64,000 bases of DNA from Streptomyces sp. NBC_00459 (GTDB lineage: Bacteria > Actinomycetota > Actinomycetes > Streptomycetales > Streptomycetaceae). The translations under genes and the position numbers were made by a program. The number at the start of each line of letters is the position of its first letter. Positions within the stretch are counted from its first letter, which is position 1. This document shows positions 1 through 8,719 of this stretch, in pieces. A model generated the notes under the pieces. The model ran no database searches. It had not been told where the DNA came from and saw only the letters and a list, made by a program, of their open reading frames with translations. The stretch is from the NCBI RefSeq assembly GCF_036013955.1, contig NZ_CP107903.1, positions 2,046,001 to 2,110,000 of the forward strand, read 5' to 3'.

Positions 1-1443
1 GTCGCCGGAGACGACCGGTGAGAACAGCACCAGGCCGACCGCCACGATCAGGCCGCCGTAGATCGACCACAGGGCGCCCTGGGTGGTGAACCTCTTCCAG
101 AACAGGCTGTAGAGGATCGTGGGCAGGTTGGCGGACGCGGCGACCGCGAACGCCAGTGCGACCAGGCCGGCCACGTTGAGGTCGCGGGCGAGGGCGCCCA
201 GGGCGATGGAGACGATGCCGATGAAGACGGTGGACCAGCGGGCCGCCTTCATCTCCTCCTTCTCGGTGGCCTGCCCCTTGCGGATGACGTTGGCGTAGAT
301 GTCGTGCGCGAAGGACGACGACGAGGCCAGCGTGAGACCGGCGACGACGGCGAGGATCGTCGCGAAGGCGACCGCCGAGATCGTCGCGAGCAGTACCGCG
401 CCCCAGGCGGAGTCGACGCCGCCGATGTGCAGGGCGAGCAGTGGCGCGGCCGTGTTGCCCGACGGGTTGGAGTCGGTGATCTCTTTCTGGTCGATCAGTG
501 CGGCGGCGCCGAAGCCGAGCGCGATCGTCATCAGGTAGAAGCCGCCGATGATGCCGATCGCCCAGTTCACGGACTTCCGGGCGGCCTTGGCCGTGGGCAC
601 CGTGTAGAAGCGGATCAGGATGTGCGGCAGACCTGCGGTGCCGAGGACCAGGGCGATGCCCAGGGAGATGAAGTCCAGCTTGGTGGTGCCGCTGGCGCCG
701 TACTGGAGGCCGGGCTCCAGGAAGGCATCGCCCTTGCCGCTGCGTTCGGCGGCGGTGCCGAGCAGATCGGAGATGTTGAAGTTGAACTTCAGCAGCACCA
801 GGAACGTAATGAGGATCGTGCCGCTGATGAGCAGCACGGCCTTGACCATCTGGACCCAGGTGGTGCCCTTCATACCGCCGATGGAGACGTACACGATCAT
901 CAGGACGCCGACGAGGGCGACGATGGCGACCTTGCCCGCGTCGGAGGTGATGCCGAGGAGGAGCGAGACGAGGACGCCCGCACCGGCCATCTGGGCCAGC
1001 AGGTAGAAGATCGAGACGACGATCGTCGACGTGCCGGCGGCGGTTCGGACCGGGCGCTGGCGCATGCGGTACGCGAGGACGTCACCCATGGTGTAGCGGC
1101 CCGAGTTGCGCAGGGGCTCGGCCACCAGGAGCAGGGCGACCAGCCAGGCGACGAGGAAGCCGATGGAGTACAGGAAGCCGTCGTACCCGAAGAGGGCGAT
1201 GGCGCCCGCGATGCCGAGGAAGGACGCGGCGGACATGTAGTCGCCGGAGACCGCGAGGCCGTTCTGGAAGGCGCTGAACTGACGCCCACCGGCGTAGAAG
1301 TCGGCGGCGCTCTTGGTCTGGCGGCCCGCCCAGACGGTGATGAAGAGGGTCGCGACGACGAACACCGCGAACAGGGAGATGATCAGTGGCCGATGCTCGC
1401 CGGCCTCGCCCGCGGCGAGAACACTCTGCTGTACGGGGCTCAT
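1..1443 (-). CDS. actP: cation/acetate symporter, SSS family (partial, 3' end off window)
   Basis: A sodium:solute symporter that probably imports acetate or a similar short monocarboxylate across the plasma membrane. The reading frame is open from the ATG at 1443 to the left edge (481 codons), so the C-terminus is missing; ActP proteins are usually about 540 residues. Many hydrophobic helices are visible, with the family's early segment DFYAGGRQFSAFQNGLAVSGDYMSAASFLGI given here only in part as FYAGGRQFSAFQNG. The start overlaps the stop of the upstream DUF485 gene (ATGA), so the two are translationally coupled, the usual actP arrangement. Substrate specificity within the family is inferred. 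Confidence 0.88.
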   Translation of the reverse strand, partial: MSPVQQSVLAAGEAGEHRPLIISLFAVFVVATLFITVWAGRQTKSAADFYAGGRQFSAFQNGLAVSGDYMSAASFLGIAGAIALFGYDGFLYSIGFLVAWLVALLLVAEPLRNSGRYTMGDVLAYRMRQRPVRTAAGTSTIVVSIFYLLAQMAGAGVLVSLLLGITSDAGKVAIVALVGVLMIVYVSIGGMKGTTWVQMVKAVLLISGTILITFLVLLKFNFNISDLLGTAAERSGKGDAFLEPGLQYGASGTTKLDFISLGIALVLGTAGLPHILIRFYTVPTAKAARKSVNWAIGIIGGFYLMTIALGFGAAALIDQKEITDSNPSGNTAAPLLALHIGGVDSAWGAVLLATISAVAFATILAVVAGLTLASSSSFAHDIYANVIRKGQATEKEEMKAARWSTVFIGIVSIALGALARDLNVAGLVALAFAVAASANLPTILYSLFWKRFTTQGALWSIYGGLIVAVGLVLFSPVVSGD

Positions 1444-1883
1444 GCGCCGCCCTCCATCCGGGACTTGATCGCCTCACCCTTCGGGTCGAGGTTCGCGGAG
1501 GAGTACCGCGCGTACCACCAGGCGATGAGGAACGTGGTGACGAACTGGGCGATGCCCAGCACGAAGGCGACGTTGATGTGGCCGACGAGCTTGGTGCCCA
1601 TGAAGCCGCCCGCGTAGTTCGACAGCAGGACGTACAGCAGGTACCAGGCGATGAAGCCGACGGTCAGCGGGAAGGCGAAGGAGCGGTGGGCACGGCGCAG
1701 TTCACCGAACTCAGCGCTCTGCTGGACCTCGACGAACTCCTCCGTGGAGGGGAAGTGGCGCTCTGTCTTCGAGGGGGGCGGTGCGTCGGTAGCCACGGAG
1801 TCTCCTCGCGTTGCGGGTGCCGTCACGGCGGTGGACGGGGGTGCGTGGTCGTTCGGGGACGGGGTCGGACTGGGTACGGACAT
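1440..1883 (-). CDS. DUF485 family inner-membrane protein, partner of the symporter
   Basis: A 147-residue protein with a proline/threonine-rich N-terminus of about 50 residues, then a DUF485 domain with two transmembrane helices at roughly residues 68-90 and 102-125 (FPLTVGFIAWYLLYVLLSNY, then FVLGIAQFVTTFLIAWWYAR). DUF485 proteins are typically encoded immediately before actP-type symporters, as here with a 4-bp overlap, and are thought to form part of or assist the transporter. The start is the ATG at 1883. A Crp-like dyad lies 20-35 bp upstream. Confidence 0.88.
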   Translation of the reverse strand: MSVPSPTPSPNDHAPPSTAVTAPATRGDSVATDAPPPSKTERHFPSTEEFVEVQQSAEFGELRRAHRSFAFPLTVGFIAWYLLYVLLSNYAGGFMGTKLVGHINVAFVLGIAQFVTTFLIAWWYARYSSANLDPKGEAIKSRMEGGA

Positions 1884-1902
1884 GACTCTTCTCTGACCTC
1901 GC

Positions 1903-1918
1903 GGTGATCTGGATCACA
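1903..1918 (-). promoter_or_regulatory. putative Crp (cAMP receptor protein) site before the DUF485-actP operon
   Basis: Read on the minus strand the sequence is TGTGATCCAGATCACC, matching the TGTGA-N6-TCAC half-sites of Crp-family regulators at nine of ten positions. It ends 20 bp before the operon's ATG. Actinobacterial Crp/GlxR proteins are known to act on acetate uptake and acetate metabolism genes. The match is seen; binding is inferred. Confidence 0.5.
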
Positions 1919-2128
1919 GGGGGTCGGCTCGCGATGGTAGGGCCCCCACGCGTGATCCGACAGGGGCCCGATGGTCCTCGTGCTCCCTGCCCAAGGTCAC
2001 GGCGCCACGCGAGGAGCGGTTCAACTCGCCGCGGTTCTTTCCGAACTGGTCTCCGGAAGTCATTGCTGGCCAGCGGCGATGCGGGATAGCTTCGCCCTGT
2101 ACCACCCGTCATGTACCTGCAAATTCGG

Positions 2129-2160
2129 AGGTACGGGCCTCGCGCCCGTGCCTGCCTTTT
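2129..2160 (+). terminator. hairpin plus T-run in the leader of the first subtilase
   Basis: AGGTACGGGC (2129-2138) pairs with GCCCGTGCCT (2144-2153) with one mismatch around a 5-nt loop, followed by GCCTTTT. It has the form of an intrinsic terminator pointing toward the subtilase gene, whose ATG is 96 bp further on. It could end a short upstream transcript, attenuate the protease transcript, or be fortuitous. Confidence 0.35.
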
Positions 2161-2255
2161 CGCGTGTACGCAACTGTTGTCCGTCCCTGCTACGCGCTTG
2201 CCCGGCAACCATCCTTGTCCGGGCGAGCCTCGTTTCCGGATGATGTGGAGAACCC

Positions 2256-3788
2256 ATGGCTCATCTGCGCTCCAGACGTCGGCTCGCTCTCGCGGTGCCG
2301 GTCGTGCTGTCCCTGACCGCCTCCCTCGGCTTCCTGCCCGTGGCCGCGTCGGCCGCCGAACCGGCCGCCCTTGCCGCCCGGGCGGCGGACGGTCCGAACC
2401 TCGCGTATGTCGTCAACACCAAGAGCACCGACCGTCACACGATCGGGGCGGTGACGAAGGCGATCTCCAAGGCCGGCGGCACCGTCGTGGTCACGTACGG
2501 CAAGATCGGTGTGATCGTCGTCCACTCCGCGAACCCCTCCTTCGGGGCGGAGATCCGCGCGGTGCGCGGTGTGAGGTCCGCGGGTGCCACCCGGACCACG
2601 CCGCTGGTCGCCGCCGGGACGACCGACGAGGGTGCGGCGGACTATCTGACGGCCGCGGAGGCAGCCAAGGTCGAGGCCGTGTCGGCCAGGACCCCCGAGA
2701 GCGAGCCCCTCGAAGCCGACCAGTGGGACCTGCGGTCGATCGGCGCCGACAAGGCCGCCAAGATCAACCCGGGCAGTCGCAGGGTCACCGTCGCCGTGAT
2801 CGACACCGGCGTCGACGACACCCACCCCGACCTCGCCCCGAACTTCTCCGCGGCCCAGTCGGCGAACTGCGTGGGCGGTGTCGCGGACACCAGCGCCGGC
2901 GCGTGGCGCCCGTACACCGCCGAGGACTACCACGGCACCCATGTGGCCGGTGAGATCGCCGCCGCCCGCAACGGCATCGGCGTGGCCGGTGTCGCGCCCG
3001 GCGTGAAGGTCTCCGGCATCAAGGTGAGCGACCCGAACAACGGGCTCTTCTACCCGGAGAGCGTCGTGTGCGCCTTCGTGTTCGCCGCCGACCACGGCGT
3101 CGAGATCACGAACAACAGCTACTACGTCGATCCCTGGCTGTACAACTGCCTGGACGACCCCGACCAGCGGGCCATCGTCGACGCGGTCAACAGGGCGCAG
3201 CTGTACGCGACGAAGAAGGGCACCCTCAACCTGGCGTCGGCGGGCAACTCCAGCCACGACCTGGACTCCGACGCGATCGTCGACGACACCAGCCCCGACG
3301 ACTCGACGGCGGTCACCCGCACGATCGACCCGCACGAGTGCTTCGACGTACCGACGCAGCTCCCGGGTGTCGTCACGGTGAGCGCCACGGGCGTCGACAA
3401 CGTCAAGTCGTACTACTCCACGTACGGCAACGGCGTCATCGACATCGCGGCCCCGGGCGGCGACCGCAAGTACCAGATACCGGACACGCCGTCGAAGAAC
3501 GGCCGCATCCTGTCCACCATGCCGAACGGCGAGTACGCCTTCCTGCAGGGCACCTCGATGGCCTCGCCGCACGCCGCGGGCGTCGCCGCGCTGCTGAAGT
3601 CGAAGCACCCGAAGGCGACCCCGGCCCAGCTCCAGACGCTGCTCAAGGTCCAGGCGAACAACCCGGGCTGCCCCGCGTCGTACGACCAGGACGGTGACGG
3701 CACGCCGGAGGCGGTGTGCGAGGGCGGCAAACGGGTCAACGGATTCTTCGGGTTCGGGATCGTCGACGCGCTGCGCGCGGTCAAGTGA
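2256..3788 (+). CDS. secreted S8 family serine peptidase (subtilase), first of a tandem pair
   Basis: A 510-residue exported protease. It starts with a Sec signal peptide (RSRRRLALAVP, hydrophobic core, cleavage near ASAAEP around residue 33), followed by an inhibitor-type propeptide (about 45-110) and the subtilisin domain. The triad is visible: Asp183 in AVIDTGVDD, His226 in HGTHVAGE and Ser434 in GTSMASPH. The C-terminal part has a calcium-site-like DQDGDGTPE segment. An SD-like GGAGA precedes the ATG. It is followed after 67 bp by a close paralogue, indicating tandem duplication. The substrate is unknown. Confidence 0.9.
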   Translation: MAHLRSRRRLALAVPVVLSLTASLGFLPVAASAAEPAALAARAADGPNLAYVVNTKSTDRHTIGAVTKAISKAGGTVVVTYGKIGVIVVHSANPSFGAEIRAVRGVRSAGATRTTPLVAAGTTDEGAADYLTAAEAAKVEAVSARTPESEPLEADQWDLRSIGADKAAKINPGSRRVTVAVIDTGVDDTHPDLAPNFSAAQSANCVGGVADTSAGAWRPYTAEDYHGTHVAGEIAAARNGIGVAGVAPGVKVSGIKVSDPNNGLFYPESVVCAFVFAADHGVEITNNSYYVDPWLYNCLDDPDQRAIVDAVNRAQLYATKKGTLNLASAGNSSHDLDSDAIVDDTSPDDSTAVTRTIDPHECFDVPTQLPGVVTVSATGVDNVKSYYSTYGNGVIDIAAPGGDRKYQIPDTPSKNGRILSTMPNGEYAFLQGTSMASPHAAGVAALLKSKHPKATPAQLQTLLKVQANNPGCPASYDQDGDGTPEAVCEGGKRVNGFFGFGIVDALRAVK

Positions 3789-3855
3789 CCCGCACGCCTT
3801 TCCGAGTTCCCGCACGGTCCGCACGTCCCACGAACGAAGGAACTGGAGACCCTCT

Positions 3856-5382
3856 ATGACAGCGCCTCACTCGCGCTCCCGTCGTGCCGTGGCGATCCCG
3901 GTCGGGATGGTCATGGCGTCGGCGTTCGCCTTCCTGCCGAACATCCAGGCCGTCGCGGCCGACGCCGCCCCGTCCGCCGACGCGGCCGACGCGACCTCGC
4001 TCAGCTATGTCGTCAACGTGTTCCCCGGCTTCGGCCCTTCCCAGTACGTGAAGAAGGCCATCGCCAAGGCCGGCGGCACGATCGTGACCTCGTACGACCG
4101 GATAGGCGTGGTCGTCGTCCACTCGGCGAACCCCGACTTCGCCAAGGTCGTCCGCAAGGTGCCCGGCGTCCAGTCGGCCGGCAACACGCGCAACGCGCCG
4201 CTGCCCGCGCAGTCGACCACCGACGAGGGCGCCCCGAAGGTGCTCTCCCCGGCGGAGGTCGCGAGCGCCACCGCCGACGCCACCGCGGCCCAGGACCCGC
4301 TGGAGCCGTTGCAGTGGGACCTGCCCGCCATCAAGGCGGACAAGGCGCACGAGAAGACGCTCGGCAGCCGCAAGGTCACCGTCGCCGTGATCGACACCGG
4401 TGTCGACGACACCCACCCCGACATCGCGCCCAACTTCGACCGCGCCGCCTCAGTCAACTGTGTGACGGGCAAGCCCGACACGACCGACGGGGCCTGGCGG
4501 CCGACCGCGGGCGAGAGCCCGCACGGCACGCACGTGGCCGGTGAGATCGCCGCCGCCAAGAACGGCGTCGGCGTCACGGGTGTCGCGCCGGGCGTGAGGG
4601 TGTCCGGCATCAAGGTGTCGACCACGGCCGGCTACTTCTACACGGAGGCCGTCGTCTGCGGCTTCGTGTGGGCGGCCGAGCACGGCGTCGACGTCACGAA
4701 CAACAGCTATTACACGGACCCCTGGTACTTCAACTGCAAGAACGACCCGGACCAGAAGGCCCTGGTCGACGCCATCACGCGCGCCACGCAGTACGCGGAG
4801 CACAAGGGTGTCGTCAATGTCGCGGCGGCCGGCAACGAGAACTACGACCTCGCGGCCGACGAGATCACCGACCCGGTCTCCCCCAACGACGCGACGCCCT
4901 CGGACCGGGTCATCGACCCGTCCAAGTGCTACGACATCCCGACCCAGCTCCCGGGCGTGGTGACGGTCGCCTCGACCGGCGCCAAGGGCATCAAGTCGTC
5001 CTTCTCCAACCACGGCCTGGGCGTCATCGACATCGCGGCCCCGGGCGGCGACTCGACCCGCTTCCAGACCCCGGCCCCGCCGGCCACCAGCGGCCTGATC
5101 CTCGGCCCGCTGCCCGGCGGCACCTGGGGCTACATGGCCGGTACGTCGATGGCGTCCCCGCATGTCGCGGGCGTGGCTGCCCTGATCAAGTCGACGCACC
5201 CGCACGCGTCGGCCGCCCTGGTGAAGGCGCTCCTGTACGCCGAGGCGGACGCCACGCCGTGCACGGACCCGTACGACATCAACGGTGACGGCAAGGTCGA
5301 CGCGGTGTGCGAGGGGCCGAAGAACTACAACGGGTTCTACGGTCACGGCGTCGCGGACGCACTGGACGCGGTGACGAAGTAG
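3856..5382 (+). CDS. secreted S8 family serine peptidase (subtilase), second of a tandem pair
   Basis: A 508-residue paralogue of the preceding gene along its whole length, with signal peptide (SRRAVAIPVGMVMASAFAFLP), propeptide and subtilisin domain. Asp180 (AVIDTGVDD), His223 (HGTHVAGE) and Ser431 (GTSMASPH) form an intact triad. The ATG at 3856 is preferred because it gives the signal peptide and follows a GGAG motif; the frame is open further upstream into the first gene. A C-terminal DINGDGKVD calcium-loop-like motif is present. A stem-loop follows at 5434. Both copies look functional. Confidence 0.9.
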   Translation: MTAPHSRSRRAVAIPVGMVMASAFAFLPNIQAVAADAAPSADAADATSLSYVVNVFPGFGPSQYVKKAIAKAGGTIVTSYDRIGVVVVHSANPDFAKVVRKVPGVQSAGNTRNAPLPAQSTTDEGAPKVLSPAEVASATADATAAQDPLEPLQWDLPAIKADKAHEKTLGSRKVTVAVIDTGVDDTHPDIAPNFDRAASVNCVTGKPDTTDGAWRPTAGESPHGTHVAGEIAAAKNGVGVTGVAPGVRVSGIKVSTTAGYFYTEAVVCGFVWAAEHGVDVTNNSYYTDPWYFNCKNDPDQKALVDAITRATQYAEHKGVVNVAAAGNENYDLAADEITDPVSPNDATPSDRVIDPSKCYDIPTQLPGVVTVASTGAKGIKSSFSNHGLGVIDIAAPGGDSTRFQTPAPPATSGLILGPLPGGTWGYMAGTSMASPHVAGVAALIKSTHPHASAALVKALLYAEADATPCTDPYDINGDGKVDAVCEGPKNYNGFYGHGVADALDAVTK

Positions 5383-5433
5383 GTCTCTTCGGTACCGGTA
5401 TCGGTACCGGTCCACTTCGCTATTGATCCTCTT

Positions 5434-5470
5434 CGGCGGGCCGGGCGGCATTGAGCCGTCCGGCCCGCCG
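5434..5470 (+). terminator. stem-loop terminator after the subtilase pair
   Basis: CGGCGGGCCGG (5434-5444) and CCGGCCCGCCG (5460-5470) form a perfect 11-bp stem that extends inward by about 5 more pairs, with loop ATTGA. There is no strong T-run, as is common in Streptomyces. Confidence 0.65.
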
Positions 5471-5504
5471 TATTGATCGAGTACATATATTGATCCAGTA
5501 CACA
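5471..5504 (+). promoter_or_regulatory. tandem TTGATCNAGTACA repeats before the CoA-transferase gene
   Basis: TTGATCGAGTACATA (5473-5487) and TTGATCCAGTACACA (5490-5504) are direct repeats 17 bp apart, ending 15 bp before the ATG at 5520. A further TATTGATC copy sits at 5421. The spacing and position suggest an operator or a core promoter with repeated half-sites. The binding factor is unknown. Confidence 0.4.
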
Positions 5505-5519
5505 CGGCATCATGGCCGT

Positions 5520-6911
5520 ATGACTGTGTTGAGCACGGAGTACACCTGGGCCGCACTGGGCGGCGATCCCGCGCTCACCGCCCGGGTCTCGACCGTCGTA
5601 CGCACCGGGGTGCTCGCGTCACGGCTTCCGGTACGGGAGTCGGCGCGGGCCTGTGTCGGATCCTGCGCGCTGGCCGCCGCGGAACTGGGCGCCCTCCGGG
5701 CCGGGCTGCCGGAGGTGCCCGGGGTCCGCGTGGACGACGGCGCGCTCGCCACGGCCCTCGTCAGCGAGCGGCATCTGCTGGTCGACGGACGCGCTCCGGT
5801 CTCCTTCGCGCCGCTGTCGCGCTTCTGGCGGACGGCGGACGGCTGGGTGCGCACGCACGCCAACTACCCGCACCACCGGGCCCGCCTCCTCACGGCCCTG
5901 GGCGCGTCCGAGGACCCCGCGTCCGTCGCCGCCGCGTTCGCCGAACGCTCCTCCGCGGAGGCCGAGGAGACCGTGTACGCGGCCGGCGGTCTCGCCGTCG
6001 CCCTGCGTACGGCCGAGGAGTGGGCCGCGCACGAGCAGGGCGCGACGGTGGCCGCGCGCCCCCTGGTCGAGCGCGGGCGGCTCGACTCGGCACCCGCGCG
6101 CGTGCTCACGCCGATCGGCACCGGCCCCCTGCTGCCCGCCGCCGGAATCCGGGTCCTGGACCTGACCCGGGTCATCGCGGGCCCCGTCGCCACCCGCACC
6201 CTCGCCCTGCTCGGCGCGGACGTCCTGCGCGTGGACGCCCCGCAACTGCCCGAACTCCCGGACCAGCACACCGACACGGGCTTCGGGAAGCGTTCGGCGG
6301 TGCTGGACCTGGCGGCCGACCGGCGCGCCTTCGAGGAACTCCTCGCCGGTGCCGACGTCGTCGTCACCGGGTACCGGCCCGGCACCCTGGACCGGTTCGG
6401 GCTGTCGCCGGAGGCGCTGGCCGAGCGCGGGCCGGGGGTGGTCGTGGCGCAGTTGTCCGCGTGGGGCGCCTACGGGCCCTGGGGTGAGCGGCGGGGCTTC
6501 GACAGCCTGGTGCAGGCCGCCACGGGCATCGCGGCGATCGAGGGGTCGGTGACGGAGCCGGGTGCGCTGCCCGCGCAGGCGCTCGATCACGGCACGGGCT
6601 ATCTGCTGGCGGCGGGGGTGCTGCGGGCGCTCAGCGACCAGGTACGGGAGGGTGGCAGCCGGTTCGTGCGGCTGGCGCTGGCCCGGACGGCGGAGTGGTT
6701 GCTGAGCGGCGCGGAGCGTGGGCGGGAGGCCCCGGTGGACGACTCCGCGTACGACGCGTACGACGGGCCGGAGCCGTGGCTCGCCGAACGGGACAGCGCC
6801 CTGGGGCGGCTGCGGTACGCGCTGTCGCCGGTCTCCTTCACGGGCGGGCCGGTCGACTGGGCGAGGCCTCCCGGGGTTTGGGGTACGGATCGACCGCACT
6901 GGGTGTATTGA
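5520..6911 (+). CDS. CaiB/BaiF family (class III) CoA-transferase
   Basis: A 463-residue protein predicted to move CoA between carboxylic acids. The class III core begins near residue 209 (GIRVLDLTRVIAGPVATRTL), followed by the KRSAVLDL segment and the catalytic-Asp region RRGFDSLVQAATGIA, with the likely catalytic Asp at 328. The N-terminal about 200 residues form an extra divergent region, as in the longer actinobacterial members. The ATG at 5520 is chosen because the family-like sequence follows directly and the tandem repeats lie in front. The substrate is not evident from the neighbours. Confidence 0.82.
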   Translation: MTVLSTEYTWAALGGDPALTARVSTVVRTGVLASRLPVRESARACVGSCALAAAELGALRAGLPEVPGVRVDDGALATALVSERHLLVDGRAPVSFAPLSRFWRTADGWVRTHANYPHHRARLLTALGASEDPASVAAAFAERSSAEAEETVYAAGGLAVALRTAEEWAAHEQGATVAARPLVERGRLDSAPARVLTPIGTGPLLPAAGIRVLDLTRVIAGPVATRTLALLGADVLRVDAPQLPELPDQHTDTGFGKRSAVLDLAADRRAFEELLAGADVVVTGYRPGTLDRFGLSPEALAERGPGVVVAQLSAWGAYGPWGERRGFDSLVQAATGIAAIEGSVTEPGALPAQALDHGTGYLLAAGVLRALSDQVREGGSRFVRLALARTAEWLLSGAERGREAPVDDSAYDAYDGPEPWLAERDSALGRLRYALSPVSFTGGPVDWARPPGVWGTDRPHWVY

Positions 6912-7008
6912 GATATTTGGACAGACACAGCGTGCGCCCTTGGGGAGGGGCGCCCGGGCGAGTCGCCGGGTGGCCGAAGGCGTGCCTACGGCTGGTGAGG
7001 ATCTTGGG

Positions 7009-8052
7009 GTGGGCTTGATACGACCGACAGACGGGACGTCCGACGAGAGCGGGCCCGTGAGAACGCCCGGCGCCGGGCGCCCTGACAACGGACGCCCCGG
7101 TGTCGGACGGGCCGTCGCCGTCCTCGTGCTGGTGGCGTCGGCCGCGCTGATACCGCTGCTCGGCCCGTCCCTGGCCCTGGAAGGCACCGGGGAGGCCGCC
7201 GCGCCGGGCGTGGGCGGGATCGGGCTGCTGCGGACGGTGTTGTTCGCCGCACTGTGCGTTCCGATGGGCGAGTTGTTCGTACGGAGGCTGGCCCGCGGGT
7301 TGCCCGGGGCGCCGCCGGAGCGGGCCCGGAGTTGGGCGCCGTACGCGGCCGGGGTCGGTTTCGTCGCCGCGCTGGGGCTGGCCTCGGTGGTGTCGACCGG
7401 CAACCTCGTACCGCACAGCCTGGCCGCGATCGACGTGGGCGGCCTGTACGAGTCCCGGGACGGCAAGCTCGCGCTGCTGGAGGTCAACGGGATGGCCGCG
7501 GCGGGCCTGTGCGCGCTCTCGGCCCGCCCGGTGACGCAGATCTGGCCGTTGACGGCGGTGGCCGTGGCGGAGGCGCTGCGGGCCCATCCCGCGCCGGAAC
7601 TCGATCCGCTGACCGGCTCGGCGCTGACCTTCGTCCACCTCATGTGCGCGGCACTGTGGGTGGGCGGACTGATGTACGTGCTGCGGACGTTGCGCCTCTG
7701 GGGGACGGCTCCGGAGGCGCGCGTGGCGCTGCTGGGCCTCTACGCGCGCGTGGCGGCCGTTCTGCTCGCTCTGATCACCGCAACGGGCATCTGGAGCACG
7801 CTGCGCCGGATGCCGCCGGACACCGTCCTGGACCAGCTGACGTCGACGGCGTACGGCCGCACGCTGCTCGCCAAGGTGATCGTCGTGGCCGCCGTCGCCG
7901 TCCTCGCCCTGTGGGCGCGGCTGCGGTTGAGCCGGGCGGCCGACCCGCTGGCCGCGTACTCCCCCGCGCGCGCGGAGGTCGTCGCGCTGGGACTGGTGGT
8001 CGCCGTCTCGGGGCTGCTCACCGCGCTGCCGGTGCCGATCCGCTGGACGTGA
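7009..8052 (+). CDS. CopD family membrane protein
   Basis: A 347-residue polytopic membrane protein with about eight hydrophobic segments from residue 37 onward and a C-terminal CopD (copper resistance D) domain around LTFVHLMCAALWVGGLMYVL. CopD proteins are linked to copper uptake or handling. A GTG start at 7009 is chosen because a GTGAGGA-type ribosome site sits 8-14 bp upstream. The frame also stays open upstream into the CoA-transferase gene. Its 3' end overlaps the end of the convergent YhhN gene by 35 bp. No CopC domain is present. Confidence 0.8.
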   Translation: MGLIRPTDGTSDESGPVRTPGAGRPDNGRPGVGRAVAVLVLVASAALIPLLGPSLALEGTGEAAAPGVGGIGLLRTVLFAALCVPMGELFVRRLARGLPGAPPERARSWAPYAAGVGFVAALGLASVVSTGNLVPHSLAAIDVGGLYESRDGKLALLEVNGMAAAGLCALSARPVTQIWPLTAVAVAEALRAHPAPELDPLTGSALTFVHLMCAALWVGGLMYVLRTLRLWGTAPEARVALLGLYARVAAVLLALITATGIWSTLRRMPPDTVLDQLTSTAYGRTLLAKVIVVAAVAVLALWARLRLSRAADPLAAYSPARAEVVALGLVVAVSGLLTALPVPIRWT

Positions 8053-8719
8053 CGGGTGGGCGCGTCGCGGTTCTCGCCGCCGCGAGTACGCCTTTGGTCA
8101 GGAGCCACTGGGCCGCGAGGTAGGTGAGCATGATCCAGAAGTCGGGCCGGGGCAGCCGGGGCAGGTCCGCGACACCGGTCGCGATGAGGGTGTCGGAGAC
8201 CAGGAAGAGCGCGCCGCCCACGCCGGCGAGGAACCCGAGTGCGGTGGCCCGGTAGGCCATCGCGGTCAGCAGAAGGCTGTAACCGGCGACGGGGACGCGG
8301 AGTTCGGCGGGGAGGCCGGGCCAGAGGACGGCAAGAGTGCCGGCCAGGGCCAGGGCGTAGGCCCCCGCGAGCATGATGCGTGCGGGACGCGCGCGCGGAA
8401 GGCCGTTCGGGGCGCGGTCCTCGTTGCCGTACCTCCTGAAGAGGGCGAGGTAGCAGACGTGACCGGCCGCGAAGGAGGCCATGCCCGCCAGGAACGCCGG
8501 GTCGGCGTCGGAGAGGAGCAGGACGTCGCCGGCCCAGCCGAGGAGGAGGGCGGCAGGGAGAAGACGAGGGGCGCCGTGGAAGTGGGCGTGGGCGGCGAGG
8601 AGGGGCATCAGAAGGGGTTTGGCGAGGGCGTGCCCGGTGTCGGAGCCGGCCGCGAGGGCGATCAGGTCGACGGCCGCGGTGAGGGCGAAGGCGGCGAGGA
8701 GAACCCGGGCGGGCCTCAC
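8018..8719 (-). CDS. YhhN family protein (lysoplasmalogenase-like)
   Basis: A 233-residue integral membrane protein with about eight hydrophobic segments. It matches the YhhN family, whose characterised members hydrolyse the vinyl-ether bond of lysoplasmalogens. The GAGDVLLLSDADPAFLAGM stretch, of which WAGDVLLL and FLAGMASF are typical, and the late FLVSDTLIA motif carry the conserved acidic residues. The GTG at 8719 gives a GTGA overlap with the stop of the upstream hydroxylase gene; a longer start at 8758 is possible. The enzymatic role in Streptomyces is unproven. Confidence 0.75.
   Translation of the reverse strand: MRPARVLLAAFALTAAVDLIALAAGSDTGHALAKPLLMPLLAAHAHFHGAPRLLPAALLLGWAGDVLLLSDADPAFLAGMASFAAGHVCYLALFRRYGNEDRAPNGLPRARPARIMLAGAYALALAGTLAVLWPGLPAELRVPVAGYSLLLTAMAYRATALGFLAGVGGALFLVSDTLIATGVADLPRLPRPDFWIMLTYLAAQWLLTKGVLAAARTATRPPVTSSGSAPAAR

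Larger units (their letters stand above)
1884..2255. other. 372-bp divergent intergenic region
   Basis: It separates the minus-strand symporter operon from the plus-strand subtilases. It holds the Crp-like dyad (1903-1918), a GGGCCCC/GGGGCCC inverted repeat (1940-1946 and 1963-1969) and a terminator-like hairpin (2129-2160). No convincing small gene was seen. Confidence 0.6.
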
